From positions 1 through 64,000 of the forward strand of contig JAVKOQ010000044.1 of NCBI GenBank assembly GCA_031835245.1: a stretch of DNA of 64,000 nt. Direction: 5' to 3'. Of the stretch, positions 10,987-24,000 are shown in pieces. Numbering within the stretch: position 1 is the first letter of the stretch; each line of letters opens with the position of its first letter. Below the pieces are notes generated by a model. That model was given only the letters and a program-made list of their open reading frames with translations. It ran no database searches and had not been told where the DNA came from. Source of the DNA: Balamuthia mandrillaris. Taxonomy: Eukaryota; Discosea; Longamoebia; Balamuthiidae. Both the position numbers and the translations under genes were made by a program.

Positions 10987-11624
10987 GAGCACGGAGAGTA
11001 ACGAAGTTAAAGGCTGCCCGATGAAACGTGCTATAGGCAAGCAAAGGAAATAAACATTTGCAGACGCACTCCCTGAAGGGGCTTTGCAAATAACAGTAAA
11101 GACGTTGTTTATGTGTGGTTTCCGAAACCATTTGTTTGTGCGTTTTCCTGCTGGTCCCACCCACGAGTAAGCGTGTGGGACGGCGTGCTAGCCACCAGGT
11201 GGCAATTCTTTTCTTCCGTCGTTGCGTCTCGGGGTCTCTCCTCAGCCTGCTTTGCAGCCACCGTCGTCCTTCTTCCATCCCCTCCTTTTGCTTTTGGTGT
11301 AACTCATTGGCTTCATGGGAAGTATATATTAATTGTGCTTTAATACATACAATTATGCGGTAGCTCGACGATGGCCGTATCTTGATGATGTTGTTGCACG
11401 ACTGACGACTATAACAAAAAAAAAACAAGGAAGGAGGACCGAAACGTTGGTGCCTCTGGCATTTGTGTTGGTTTTGTTCCTATTTAGTTGGCCCGGAAAG
11501 CAGCCAAAAGGAGAAGCCAGATTCACCCGATTGCTGCCACGTGCTAACGCAATTCAGGTAACTTCACGGTTGGCCTTTAGCTGTTATTTCACAGCTACCA
11601 AGGCAAGCAACAACCACAACAACC
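10987..11624. other. 638-bp spacer between tandem copies 3 and 4
   Basis: The longest gap in the cluster. It holds the 3' UTR of copy 3, a TATA-like stretch at 11322-11332, and probably a 5' UTR intron of copy 4 (GTAACT near 11558 to TTTCACAG near 11593). Short forward reading frames here have no protein-like features. Confidence 0.4.
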
Positions 11625-13105
11625 ATGAACAGAGACCACAGTGTAATGCGTCTCCCAGGCCTGCGGGAGAACAATCGCCTCCTTTCGTTGGCGTTTGGCG
11701 TTCTCTTCCTTGTTTCGTCACACGCCCCAACAGTTTTAGCCAAAGCTGCGGTGCCCTACGTCGAAGGAGAATCATACTTGGCGGAGTGGCCGGAGGAAGG
11801 CCCCTCCCTTCGCCTCTACCCCAAAGACCCAAAAACCGGGGCAGTCATCAGAGAGGAGTTCTTCGGAATGGATGTGCTCGGCTTTCAAGAAAAGGTACTG
11901 TGCGCATGTTGCCGAGAGACCACTTTGGGCTTCTCGGTGGTCAATTGCAACGACTTTGCCGAAGAAGGCTTGGGTCCGCTGGTGGATTTACGTAACGTGA
12001 CTTGGACGATAGAGGAGCACGAACCGGGGAGACACATCACTTGGACCACGTCTAACTTTTCTGGTGAGGCGGTCCTGAAGTACACATTTGAAGATCTGTT
12101 TGAGGAACGGCTCGTCAACATTAGGTTCGGCTCTCTTTCTTTCTTGTCTTTTATTATCTGTATTTATTCGTTTTGTGTGCCTTTCTCTATCATGTTTCTG
12201 CTCACCGTGTTCGCTCCTTTGCTGATAAAATACAAACAAACAGCAACGGAAACACAACAAGAACGATAGGTTTTAACAAAGGAAGGATGAAGTTCACCAT
12301 CACCTTCGACAACTACTCCCCTCTCATGTTCAACGTCACGGAAGAACCCGACCGCTACTTTGGGCTTACCATCATGAAACGTTTCTTCTTGTCTCGTCCG
12401 GTCACCTACTCCCCGCTGTTGGGCGTGTTCGGGCTTGATGGGACGCCGTCTGAGTACCAAATACCGTTGGCCATACAAACTGCCGACGAACCCGTCCTGA
12501 AAGCTTCCTTTGCGCAGGTCTTATTGTTACTTGTGGTTTCTTTGTGTTCTATCGCTCTCGCTTGCTGTTCTGTTCGTTTCTTTGTGTTCGTTCATTGCTT
12601 CCTTCTTGACTCTTATCGGCCTTTCGTCCCTTCGTTTGTACCTTTTCAGACCATGTTCTCGGTGCAAGATCCACCGAGCGCATCGCAGGTTCTCCTCCCC
12701 AAGGCTGAGTGGGGCTTTGAAAACCTGGATGCGGTTCAACGAGACCTGTACTATGTGAATGGAGAGATTCACGGTCAAAACATAGAGCTCGTCTTTGCTG
12801 GAGCCCGTTACGTCTTCTACGATCCTGATATCAGCATTCTGTTGGGGTCACCGGAAGAAGACGGGGCCGACGGGGACGCCGACACGGCTGAAGACGGAGC
12901 AATAGATGCTGCCTCTTCTAGCTCTGGACCAAACCGCAACGATGAGGATGAAGACGTAGACGTGGCCTTGCCCATAGCCTTGAGCGTCACCGGTGCAGCA
13001 ATTGTTATTTTGCTCGCTGTGGCGGGAGCACTGTTTGTGCGCTATCACCGCAACAGAAGAGAAAGAAGACGCAGCATAGCCCTCGAAGAAACGGTTAACT
13101 TCTAA
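11625..13105 (+). CDS. type I membrane protein, tandem receptor family copy 4
   Basis: Exons 11625-12124, 12244-12517 and 12650-13105, all with clean GT-AG borders. Signal peptide (SLAFGVLFLVSSHAPTVLA), ectodomain with the shared Cys knot (KVLCACCRETTLG), NVTEEPDRYFG segment and YDPDISILL motif. The acidic and Ser-rich linker is longer than in the other copies, followed by one transmembrane helix (ALSVTGAAIVILLAVAGALFV) and a tail ERRRSIALEETVNF. It is the most diverged of copies 2-4 but clearly the same gene design. Its stop codon is only 24 bp ahead of the next gene's ATG. Confidence 0.85.
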
Positions 13106-13129
13106 TAATAAATAAGCAACCAAGCAACA

Positions 13130-14570
13130 ATGACCGGTGTGAGAGACGTTGCGTTGCTTGTTATCTTTATCGCAGTTGGTCTCCTTTGCAACTTTTCCTG
13201 TGGGCGGGTAGTTACCACGCAAGGCAACAGGCTCCTTGTCGACGGGAAGCCCTTCACCGTCAAAGGCATCAACTACCACCCTGTTCCAGTTGGCCAGGGT
13301 CCAGGCGACTACTACGACTCGGAGAGCGAACCCATTTGGTCCCGAGACATCCCCAACATTGTGGCTTTGGAGGCAAACACCGTTCGCATTTATGACTGGT
13401 GGGACCCAGGCAGCCACAAAGACTTCATGGACGCCTTGGATGCGGCCGGTGTGACTTGTTTGTTGGTGAGCTACCTGCCTTGGGTGGACGGCCACTCTTC
13501 GGACCTGTTTGGCACCTTGGAGGAAGGGCATTACGCCAACGTAAGGGAGATGGTGGAGAAAGCCGGAGACCATCCTGTGCTTTGTGGCTGGATCCTTGGA
13601 AACGAGCAGAACTTCAACGGAGAAGAGTTTGAGAGTCTGTTGCATAACGTGAACGAGTTAGCCAAGGCCATTCACGATGAGGAAGAGAGACTTGGGTTCT
13701 CGACACATCCTGTTACCACGACTTTCTTGCAAACTGGTATGTGTTCTCGTTGTGTCAGTTTCTGTTCTTTTAAACAAAAAAACAAACCTTTTGGCCTTGT
13801 TTCACTTGCAGGAAGTCTTGTGGAACAGCTGAGTCAACTGGACGAGATGAGCGACGTTGGATTTCTTTCTCCTCAACTGTACCTTGCTGAGTACGGGCAG
13901 TTGTTCGCTGAGATGGCCGCGGTTACCACAAAGCCCATTGTCATCACAGAGTTTGGCCTCGACGCATGGCACTACCGCAACCAGGAGGAAGATGAACAGT
14001 TGCAAGCGGACCACGTGTTGCGTAACTTGGAAGAGATGTACAGCGAGGAAAACCTCCAGTATGTTTCCGGTGGCATTGTCTTTGCCTACAGTGATGGCTG
14101 GTGGAAATGTGGAGGTCAGTCTTTATGCTCGTTGCTTGTCTGTTCTTTCTTGCTTTCGTGTCGTTTCGTTGTCTAGTCATTGTCTTTGCTTCTCCTTCAA
14201 CGTGTCGTGACCTTTGTTAACTGACGCTGCACCAGCCAACAGTGTACATGACACCTGCGATTGGGGTGAGGACAACGGTAACTTTGGTGACGGACGCGGC
14301 AACGAGGAGTGGTTTGGCGTCTACAGAATCTCTGATGGAGAGGCAACGCCGAACAAGCTTACCGCCAGGGCAGCGGTGGCAGTGATAGCGGAACACTTCC
14401 AGGCGATACCAGACACTCCTGCCGATGGTTCTTCTGCTGGAGGAGGCGATGGCAGCGGGGATGGCAGCGGGGATGGCAGCGATGATGGCGATGGTGCAGA
14501 TGATGGGGAACAGGACGGAGAGGGCGACGGTGGCTCCGCTGCCCGTCTTCTCTCATGGTTTCTCGCCTAG
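13130..14570 (+). CDS. secreted glycoside hydrolase (TIM barrel, glucanosyltransferase-like)
   Basis: Exons 13130-13736, 13812-14114 and 14235-14570. A signal peptide (LLVIFIAVGLLCNFS) precedes RLLVDGKPFTVKGINYHP, the usual opening of GH2/GH5/GH72-type barrels. The acid/base Glu sits in ILGNEQNF and the nucleophile Glu in VITEFGLDAW; both are on the strand ends expected for clan GH-A. SGGIVFAYSDGWWK matches barrel strand 8. The Asp/Gly-rich tail after residue 380 is low complexity and ends with a short hydrophobic stretch (LLSWFLA) that could be a weak GPI signal. Likely role: remodelling of beta-glucan or a similar cell-coat polysaccharide. The exact GH family is not settled. Confidence 0.8.
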
Positions 14571-14740
14571 TTTTCTTGTAGAGAGAACTGTGAACGAACC
14601 GCAGGAGAGAGGGCTAGAGAGTGTGTGCATGTGTTGCAAGAAGAAGAGGTGACACAATTCAATCTTCTGCCCCTTTGTCGTTGTCTGCTGTGTGCGTTGT
14701 GACTCGGTAACTCTCGCAGAGGAAGAAGGACAGCTTCACG

Positions 14741-14790
14741 TTGTCGACACAAATGGGTGTAGTTGTCGACACAACAAAATTTGTCGACAC
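14741..14790. promoter_or_regulatory. triple GTCGAC palindrome cluster
   Basis: Three sites, each as TTGTCGACAC, at 14741-14750, 14763-14772 and 14781-14790, with spacings of 22 and 18 bp. They lie about 270-310 bp before the ATG at 15054 and 50-100 bp before a TATA-like box. This is the densest simple array of the motif in the window. Confidence 0.55.
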
Positions 14791-14842
14791 GCGAAGAGTC
14801 GGGAGATTTCCATTCCAAGAATTCGGACGATTGATCGGAGCA

Positions 14843-14852
14843 TTTTATATAC
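14843..14852 (+). promoter_or_regulatory. TATA-like box of PCYT2 gene
   Basis: TTTATATACC, about 200 bp before the start codon and downstream of the GTCGAC cluster. Confidence 0.4.
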
Positions 14853-15035
14853 CAAATCCAGCCAAAAGGCGGCGGTGGTGACATCAGCTCCGTTTTAAAG
14901 GAACAAAGGAAAAGGCGGACGGGCCACCACGTTTTTTTGTTTGTTTGTGAACCCTTTTCGTCAAGTCGTCTCTCTACTCTTTCCGGTGCACAACAGCACA
15001 CACTGCACACGCTCCAAAGAAAAAAAAAAACGTAG

Positions 15036-16506
<1,471 letters not shown>

Positions 16507-16782
16507 CAACAAATCGCTCAGAAAAAAAAAAACGTTATGAGGAAAAACAAAAACGGTTTGGTTGCTTATTTCTTTTTCGTTGTTTTGCTTGGTTTTTGTT
16601 TTTGCCTAGTTATGCTTTATGAGAGAGAAGAGAGAAAGAGAGAGAGTTTTATGTACAAACTTTTTTTTATTGTTATTTTGACGCTTGATTGCGAAACTCT
16701 CATTCGTTCCTCAGCCTCTTCAATCATCGAAAGCGAAGGCCAGGAACAGATTGGAAATGGCAGACCAACTCTTTTTTTTGTT

Positions 16783-17535
16783 TTACTGCTGTTGAGCCAG
16801 TCCGGCCTGGGAGGCAGGCGGCAAGTTCTGCAGCTCAGGGTTCTCCTGCTGCAGCTTGTGCAGCTTCTTCTGCTTCCTTTCCTCCTGGGTCAACTCCAGG
16901 GTGGCCGCAAGGATGGTCTCCAGCCTCTCCTTGGCCCACTCCAACGAGCCCGACAACCTCTCCAGCTTTTGCTTGCGCTCACCCAGCAGCTGTTCCTTGT
17001 TGGCCTCCGTGGAGTGCTTGGCCTCTTCCCACGCCTTGGCCGCGTTGTGGTACTCCTCCCGCAGCTGGTCGATGAGGGCGTAGGCACGCTTGCTGGCGTT
17101 GGTCTTGCACCGATCAAAGTCATCGGCCAGCTGGTTGATGCGCTGGCTGTCCTGGCCTTGGTTCCAGGCCTCCACGTACTGCTGGCGCGCTTTGACCAGC
17201 TCCTGGAGGAGCTTCCTCAGCTCGGGGTTCTGCAGCTCCTCGTTCTTGGTGGAGGAAGAAGATGACGAGGAAGAAGAAGATTCGGAGGAGGACGAAGAGG
17301 AAGAAAGCGGGTGAGAAGGTTGTTGCAGCTTTTGCGCTTGGGCGGTGGGTTGCTGTTGGAGAGGAGCGGTTTGGCCGACCTTGTTGAGGCCCAGGTTCTC
17401 GATGACGTCTCCCGGCTGGCCGCCGTGCTGCTGCATGGCTTGTGGTTGCAGCTCGGCTATCTTGGAGCGTTGCTCCGGCGTGTTTTTGCCCAGAGGCGAA
17501 CTCTGTTGTTTCACGGCTTGCGGCTGTTGTTCCAT
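16783..17535 (-). CDS. uncharacterised coiled-coil protein
   Basis: A single exon of 250 residues beginning MEQQPQ. The N-terminal third is Gln/Pro-rich and disordered. A Ser run (near 17260-17300) follows, and the last 150 residues form a long amphipathic helix or coiled coil (for example ELRKLLQELVKARQQYVEAW and ERLETILAATLELTQEER). No enzyme motif or family is recognised. The upstream in-frame stretch up to 17646 is hydrophobic and lies before a good ATG, so it is taken as 5' UTR. The long forward reading frame opposite it is a codon-bias shadow. Confidence 0.7.
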   Translation of the reverse strand: MEQQPQAVKQQSSPLGKNTPEQRSKIAELQPQAMQQHGGQPGDVIENLGLNKVGQTAPLQQQPTAQAQKLQQPSHPLSSSSSSSESSSSSSSSSSTKNEELQNPELRKLLQELVKARQQYVEAWNQGQDSQRINQLADDFDRCKTNASKRAYALIDQLREEYHNAAKAWEEAKHSTEANKEQLLGERKQKLERLSGSLEWAKERLETILAATLELTQEERKQKKLHKLQQENPELQNLPPASQAGLAQQQ

Positions 17536-18091
17536 TTGTTTGTCTTTGGTTTGTGGTGTTGTTTGTGAGGAAAAAAAAAGAAAACGAAAGAAAGAGATAA
17601 AACAGCTTTTTATTTGTTGACGGTGGAATGTTGAAAGGATGTACACTCTCTCAAGCCCTCTTCAAAACACAAAAAAAAAAGCAGTCCTTTTTTTTTCTTT
17701 GGTGTTTTATTGAGTTTCTTTGCGTTATCGCTGTTTTCTCCGTCTTTTTGCTGTTGCATTTCGATTTCTTTTTTTTTCTTTTCGTTGGCAGTGGGACGGC
17801 TGTGCATCCGCCAATCAGGAGGCCTCTTCCGCCAACAGACAAAACAGACAGTACCTTCTCCTCTGCTCTCTCTCCTCTTTTGCTTTCTTCTTTGGCAAAC
17901 GGGCAGGCGTAGGATCGAATCCAACCGATAACCAATTATTTTTTGAATAGTTTTTAAGGTGGATCTCGCGATCGAATCGCAGTGCTGACATAGTTTTTTT
18001 TAAGGTATTTGTGGACCAAAAAAAACAAGAAAACAAGTGGTAACGCTTCGAGGTCGGAGAACGGAGAAGGAGTGTGGCAAAGGAGGAAAGC
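17536..18091. other. divergent promoter between the coiled-coil gene and the SET gene
   Basis: Poly-T/A tracts and a near-palindrome GGATCGAATCC at 17912-17922. A GCGATCGAATCGC stretch lies near 17958-17970. It contains no GTCGAC site and no coding signal. Confidence 0.4.
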
Positions 18092-18923
18092 ATGGCGCAG
18101 ACACCCAAGTTTACCTTTGTACAGCCAGAGATGCGCATGAACAGTAAAAACAATCCTTCCAGGTTACTACTTGCTTTATTGGGATTATTATTATTATTTT
18201 TTGTTTTGTTGAAACGTTTTATTTGATAGTTATCTTTGTCCCAAAGCGGAGGGCCGGGAGCTGGCGGACAAAGGAGGGCATGGTGTCTTTGCTTTAGAAC
18301 CCATTGGCAAAGGAGAGACCGTGATTATGTGGGGCGGAGAGATCATCACCGCCGAACAGCTCAAGTTTGTTTTCGTTACTTTCTTGTCGTTTCTTTCGTT
18401 CTTTCTTTCTTGCTTTCAGTTTTAGATAGTTCTATAGTAGCTTCACCATAGAGAAACCAAATACTAAAAACGCACGTACACCAAAACAATTTAACAGAGA
18501 GTGTTCAGAATATGAGCTTTCAATGTGTCTGCAAGTGGACGATGAGCTGTTCATGAGAATCACTGTGGTGGGTCTCGGCGACTGGATAAACCATTCATGC
18601 GACCCTAATGTTGGAGTTATTGGGCAGGTTTCTTCTTCTTTCTTCTTTATCTTTCTTCTTTCTTCTTCCTGACTTTGTTTTTCTGATAGTGTGGAGCAGT
18701 GGCAATGAGAGACATAGAGCCAGGAGAAGAGCTGACCTTTGACTATGCAATGACCGACAGCTCGCCATACGACACTTTTGAATGTCAATGCGGAACTTCT
18801 CTGTGCAGAGGAGTGATAAGAGGAGGCGATTGGGCGTTGCCTTCTCTGCAGGAACGCTATAGAGGACACTTTTCGTTGTACATCCAACGAAAGATAGACC
18901 AACAAAATAGCACAACGAACTGA
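18092..18923 (+). CDS. SET-domain protein methyltransferase
   Basis: Four exons with introns near 18164-18228, 18371-18496 and 18628-18690. A compact protein of about 185 residues that is essentially one SET domain. GGHGVFALEPIGKGE is the N-SET strand pair, WINHSCDPNVGV carries the pseudoknot NHSC motif, and GEELTFDYAM gives the catalytic Tyr. The short post-SET part ECQCGTSLCRGVI resembles the zinc-binding CxCxxxxC of histone methyltransferases. The substrate, histone or not, cannot be told from sequence. It is smaller than typical histone-lysine methyltransferases and has no reader domain. It converges with the orphan gene downstream. Confidence 0.85.
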
Positions 18924-19158
18924 GACAAAATGTTTGTCTTTTTCTCTCTCCCTCTCTCTCCCTCTCTTCCTTTGTTACTCTCTGGATTTGTTGCAATCGA
19001 GAAGCGAGCGCGAGAGTGAACGGACGAGAGAGAAAGATCGAGAGCAGAGAAACGGATTTATGTTCAAAGAGAGAATATAGACTCAACGAGCGCCCATAAA
19101 CAAACGTAAGTCGTATGCAACGTTCCACCAATACGAACATCCCACTTTGGATTGTTCT

Positions 19159-20825
19159 TTAACCTTCTGTTCTGTTCTTCCATTGCTTCGTACCTGTTTT
19201 TAAAGCGTATGAGAGAGGACAGGAAGGTGAAAGTGAAAGTGCAAATCTTCCAAAGGAACCATCTTTCTTCTGCTGCTTCCATATCCACCGTCTAACATTC
19301 GTATAAAGCTTCTTTCCTGACTCCACCAACAGCAGTTCTGACGCTGACATACCTTCTTTCATTCTTTCCGCGCCCAACAATAACACATCATAATACTCAT
19401 TTCTGAGCTCTGCCCAATTGGTATACAGCTCTGCAGCAATGTCCAATGATGCCACTTCCTCCATCTTCGTCACGCAATGCACCAACAATGCTCTCAACGC
19501 GGTTTCTGCATACTTTACATCCTCTTCTGTCATCATTCTCTTCTTCTCTGCATTCATCTCTTGCAACGAAGAGGCATTGAAAGAAGCAGAAAGAGGACCT
19601 TGAACTCCACGATCCACCAAAGCAAAGATCTCGTGAGTAAAGTCGTAAGCTCTCTTCATGTTGGCGCCACCAGCAGAAGGCTGAAGAAACCACATAAGGT
19701 TCCGTCTCTGACTGATGATGGATTCCCTCTCAAACACTTGTTGGAGAGAATGCATGGAGGGAACGAGGTTATGGTAGTTTAGCCACTGCATGGTTCCGGA
19801 GATGCCCATCCTTTGGTCGATGCCTCGATTGGGAAGATGGTCTATGATGGCTGAGAGGATGCCTTTCTCCTCCAAATAAATTTTAAATAATTCGCATTCT
19901 TTTGGATGTTGCTCTACCTCTTCTTTTTCTCTTGCTTCAGATGGAATAGGAGAAGAAGCAGAAGAAGAAAAAGATGAAGATGAAGATGAGGATGAAGAAG
20001 AAGAATAAAGGTGACGATGAATGGAAGGCCAAAATTGAAGAGCGAGCCAGTAACAACGGAGGTAGGAGATGGAATCCTCTTGGAAGTGAGTTGGATGGTT
20101 CGGATCCACCATGTTATGAAAGCTTTCCTCTGTTGTTTGCTGTAACACTATGAAAGAAAATGGCTATAGATCAGAGGGAAAAAAAGGAAAAAGAAAGAAT
20201 GTAGAGAAAGAATGTAGAGAAGCATGTTACCTTCTTTTGCTTTGATGAGTGCCTCCATCGAGAGCGCTTCTGCTTCTTTCAGCAACTTTGCCACCACTCT
20301 TTCTTTCTTCATCTCCTCCTCTGCATTGTGCTCTCTATCATTTATGTTGTTCGTGTTGCTCAGCATATCAGCAAAGGAGGCAGCACGAAGCACGGAGTCG
20401 GGCCAGCGGTAGGCCAACAAAAGCACATCCAAGGCCTCCACCAAATGCTTGATCCCTTTCATGCCGAGCTGCTGGCGAAAGTAGCGAGCGTCCAGTGGAG
20501 GCAGCTCCTTGTTCTGGGCGAGCCACGAGAGACTGGCTTGAAGGATGGAGGTTGTGCGCTGGGCCTCCTTGAGCCAGCGGAGGTCACGGTTGAGGAGAGA
20601 ACGTGGTTGGACGGAACAAAGAGAGGCAGAAGCATGACAAGCATAAGCAGCAGGAGACGATCGGAGTTGAGTAAGTTCTGCAGAGCTAGAAGAAGACAAG
20701 AGAATGAGGAAGAAGAAGCAGAGAACAAGGAGGAGAGGTGCCGCCAAATGGATGAAAGAGGGAACGCGAGCAGGGCCGAGTGCCGCCATCCGGTTCGTGG
20801 TCGGTAATGGTGGCAGTAACGCCAT
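19159..20825 (-). CDS. orphan secretory/membrane-anchored protein
   Basis: Two exons with an intron at about 20150-20231. The N-terminus has a strong hydrophobic segment (HLAAPLLLVLCFFFLILLSSS) acting as signal peptide or anchor. About 500 residues follow, largely helical, with Ser-rich (near 19950-20000) and Glu-rich loops. Distinctive segments are RYFRQQLGMKGIKHLVEAL and LNYHNLVPSMHSLQQVF. I recognise no family. The first two ATGs (20825 and 20789) are both usable; the second lies closer to the hydrophobic core. The gene shares a divergent promoter with PDK1 that contains a 28-bp perfect palindrome. Confidence 0.65.
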
Positions 20826-20888
20826 TCTTTTCTCCTCTTCTGTGTTTCTTGATCAACATCTCCGATCGTATATGACGTCACATATATT

Positions 20889-20937
20889 GTCGACTCCCAT
20901 AGTGACTCCTCGTTTTATCTGTCGACAGATAAAACGA
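20889..20937. promoter_or_regulatory. GTCGAC site plus 28-bp perfect palindrome
   Basis: GTCGAC at 20889-20894, and a perfect 28-bp palindrome at 20910-20937 centred on a second GTCGAC (20921-20926). The half-site reads TCGTTTTATCTGTC. It sits 64-112 bp upstream of the orphan gene and about 160 bp upstream of PDK1. Confidence 0.6.
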
Positions 20938-20961
20938 CAAATTTGCCCGGCACTCCTCAAG

Positions 20962-21002
20962 TCCTAACCCTAACCGTACCGAATAAACGAACCCTAACCT
21001 AA
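20962..21002. repeat. short interstitial telomere-like units
   Basis: CCTAACCCTAACC followed 20 bp later by ACCCTAACCTAAC, i.e. four degenerate CCCTAA units just before the PDK1 start. They could be a telobox-like promoter element or a relic. Confidence 0.5.
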
Positions 21003-21090
21003 CGTACCAAAATTTCCCAAACAAAAAAAGAACCACTTTTCGCCTGCAAAGCAAAGGGAGGGTTTTGCTGCAAACCACAAAGCAAAGCAA

Positions 21091-24000
21091 ATGGAACGAG
21101 TAGCGGGAGGATGTGAGGAGAAGATCATCCCAGGGGGAGGAAAAGGAGAGGAAGAGCCAGAGCCGGATTCAGAAGTTTGGCACTCCACCAACAAACCGAA
21201 AAGTCCGAATCCACCCGAATCGCATTTCACCACGACTCAAGAGCTGCAATCGCCCAACAGAAATGATCCTGGAGAAGAAGAGAGCATGTCAACAGCACAA
21301 ACCAAGAAAAAGTCACCCAACCACAACAATAACAACAGCCCTCGTTTGTTGAGCCGAACGCTGCACGGTGGGGAGCGGATGAGGGCCATCACCCAAGCCT
21401 CTTCCCTGTCGACAGAAAACAGTGACGGCGTTGGCGGCAGCCCTCACCGTAACACAATTCACCATCACCACCCCCACAAAGGAGGGGAAGGTGGAGGGAT
21501 ACGAATGGCAGGAGACCTTCATTTGGGGCGCTCCTTCTTTCACTCCTCGGACACGTTCTATGTGGAAGACGATGGCACCGTGTTCAGGGTCAAGAAAGAT
21601 GGAGCGAAACAGACAAACAAAGCAAACGGAGAAGAGGAGGAAGAGGAGATGAAGGAGGAAGAAGAGCCAGAGAAACATCGAATAAGAGATGAAGAAGGAG
21701 AAAGTGGTGCCTCCACAATGACGAAGACGCCGTTGAGCAGGTTGGGCACGTCTATCATGGAGTATCGGAGGATGAGCCAGATGCTTCAGCCCACAACGAA
21801 TGTTGTTTCACGTCAAAACAATGAATGCAGAAAAGAAGAAGCAGAAGCAAAACAAGCAGATAAAGCAGAGAAGAGAGAAGGACCTGAGCAGCCAGTGTTA
21901 CCAGATGGAGGACATTCTTATGATTCGTCTTCTTCTGCTTCCTTGGCGTCTAACTCGCCTTCACCTTCGACATATCAAAAACAACAACATGAAGAAGATC
22001 AAGGAATCAAAACAACTGGAGAACCAAATACTCGTACTTCTTCTGCTGTTACGACTGATGGAAAAAGACCTCCTTCGTTATCTTTGTCATCTTCGGATGG
22101 CGGTAGTGAAGCAGGAGACGAAAACAAGCATGACACCCAAAAGGAATCAAAAAGAAGAAGAGAGGAGGGACAGGCAGGACAAGAGGAAGCAAGTGCAAAA
22201 GAAGAAGAAACAGGACCACCACCAAAGAAGAAAACACCGGCTGACTTTCAGTTTGGCAAAGTTTTGGGAGAAGGCTCTTATGGCCAGGTACGTTCACAAT
22301 TCATTCAAGAAAACAATCTCTTTGAGCGCGTTCTTGTTCTTCTTCCTTCTTCTTCTTCTTCTTCTTCTTCTTCTTCTTCTTCTTCTTCTTCTTCTTCTTC
22401 TTGTTCTTCTTCTTCTTCTTCTTCTTCTTCTTCTTCTTTCGTCTTAGTTTTTAAAGAAAATTTTTTGATTGCTTCGAATAGGTTCGATTAGCCAAAGAAA
22501 TAGCAACTGGAGAAAAGTATGCGATTAAGATCCTGGACAAAATGCACATTGTAAAGAAGAACAAAGTAGAACAGGTCACCAGGGAAAAAGAGATCCTCAA
22601 TTCAATATCTCATCCCAACGTGATCTCCCTATTTTCCACTTTTCAAGACAGAGAACATCTTTGTACGACCTTCTTCTCAATGTTCGTCTTCTTAGTGTTT
22701 CATTTGTTAACATCGTTTTCAACGAAGATTTTGTACTTGAGTACTGCCCAAACGGCGATTTAGCAGAACATCTGCAACGGGTAAAACAAACCTATTTTTC
22801 ATAAAAAAAGGCATATTGCCAACAAATAGTTAACCGCTTCAAAAAAATTTTTTTTGTGTATGAGCAGCTAGGTTCATTTTCAATGGAATGTGTCCGCTTT
22901 TATGGTGCAGAGCTTCTTTCAGCGTTGGAATGTCTTCATAGCGAAGGTGATCCTCCATTCTTTCGCCTCTAAACCTCATTCATTCATGCTTCTGTTACCC
23001 TCTCGTCTTCTATTCTTATTCAATTGTTTGTTGTGACTTTCTGTAACAATAGGTGTTGTCCATCGTGATATCAAACCTGAGAACCTGCTGTTAAGGTACA
23101 AGCGTACTTATCTGTGCTTCCATGCGCTGATTGCTAATGCATGTATCTCTTAATTATCAAGTTCAACCAATCATCTAAAGCTTATCGACTTTGGCACAGC
23201 CAAACGAATAGGACGATCAAGGGATGGTACTTGTTTTTTATCTTCTCTCTTGTCTCTTTCATTCCTCCTTCTTCAGTCTTCTCCGGCTTCTCCTTGTCCT
23301 CTCTTTTCTCCTTCTGATCATATATTTTGTCTCTGGTCAGCACGGAGTGATTCTTTCGTAGGAACCGCGGAATACGTCGCTCCAGAGCTTCTCAAACAAC
23401 ATTTTTGTGTCAAAAGGTAGAACTTTCTTTCTTTGCAACACAACAAGAACAAACTGTAACTCTTTCACAATAATAGTTCGGACTTGTGGGCATATGGTTG
23501 TGTTCTCTACCAATTCATAACCGGAAAAGCCCCCTTCGCTGCCGAGAATAACTACCAAACTTTCAAGCTCATCGATGCCGGCCGCGTGAGCTATCCCTCC
23601 AGCTTCCCTCCCATCGCCAAAGATCTCATTCAACGCCTCCTGGTGGTTGACTACGCCGCTCGCCTCGGCGCCTCCGATGAAAACAGCTATGACCACATCA
23701 AAAGCCATCCGTTCTTCGAGGGCATCGACTGGGAGCGGCTCAGTGACACCGAACCGCCGACGCTGCGAGCACCCGAGCATCCAATCTACGTAGACAAGAA
23801 GAAGCTCATGATGCAAATGGTGGAAGAGCAGCGAAACTCTGTTTGGGGACGGTTCTTAATGAAGAACAAGAGCAAGCACCACGGTGGCAGCAACAACAAT
23901 GTGCCGGAGATGATACTTTACATGTCGCCAGTGTGGAAGAAGAGCTCCTTCTTCACGATCGCGAGGAAGAGGCAGCTTATATTGACCTCTTTTCCGCGGC

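Noticed and set aside
12848-13645. 265-residue minus-strand frame across receptor copy 4 and the glycoside hydrolase
   Set aside because: It crosses two real genes antisense; no motif.
13130-14570. Prokaryotic operon explanation for receptor copy 4 and the hydrolase
   Set aside because: Both genes have spliceosomal introns, so a bacterial operon is excluded; only the tight spacing is reported.
17905-17970. Possible tRNA (GGATCGAATCC resembles a T-arm)
   Set aside because: The B box would need GGTTCGA; no cloverleaf or anticodon arm can be built around it.
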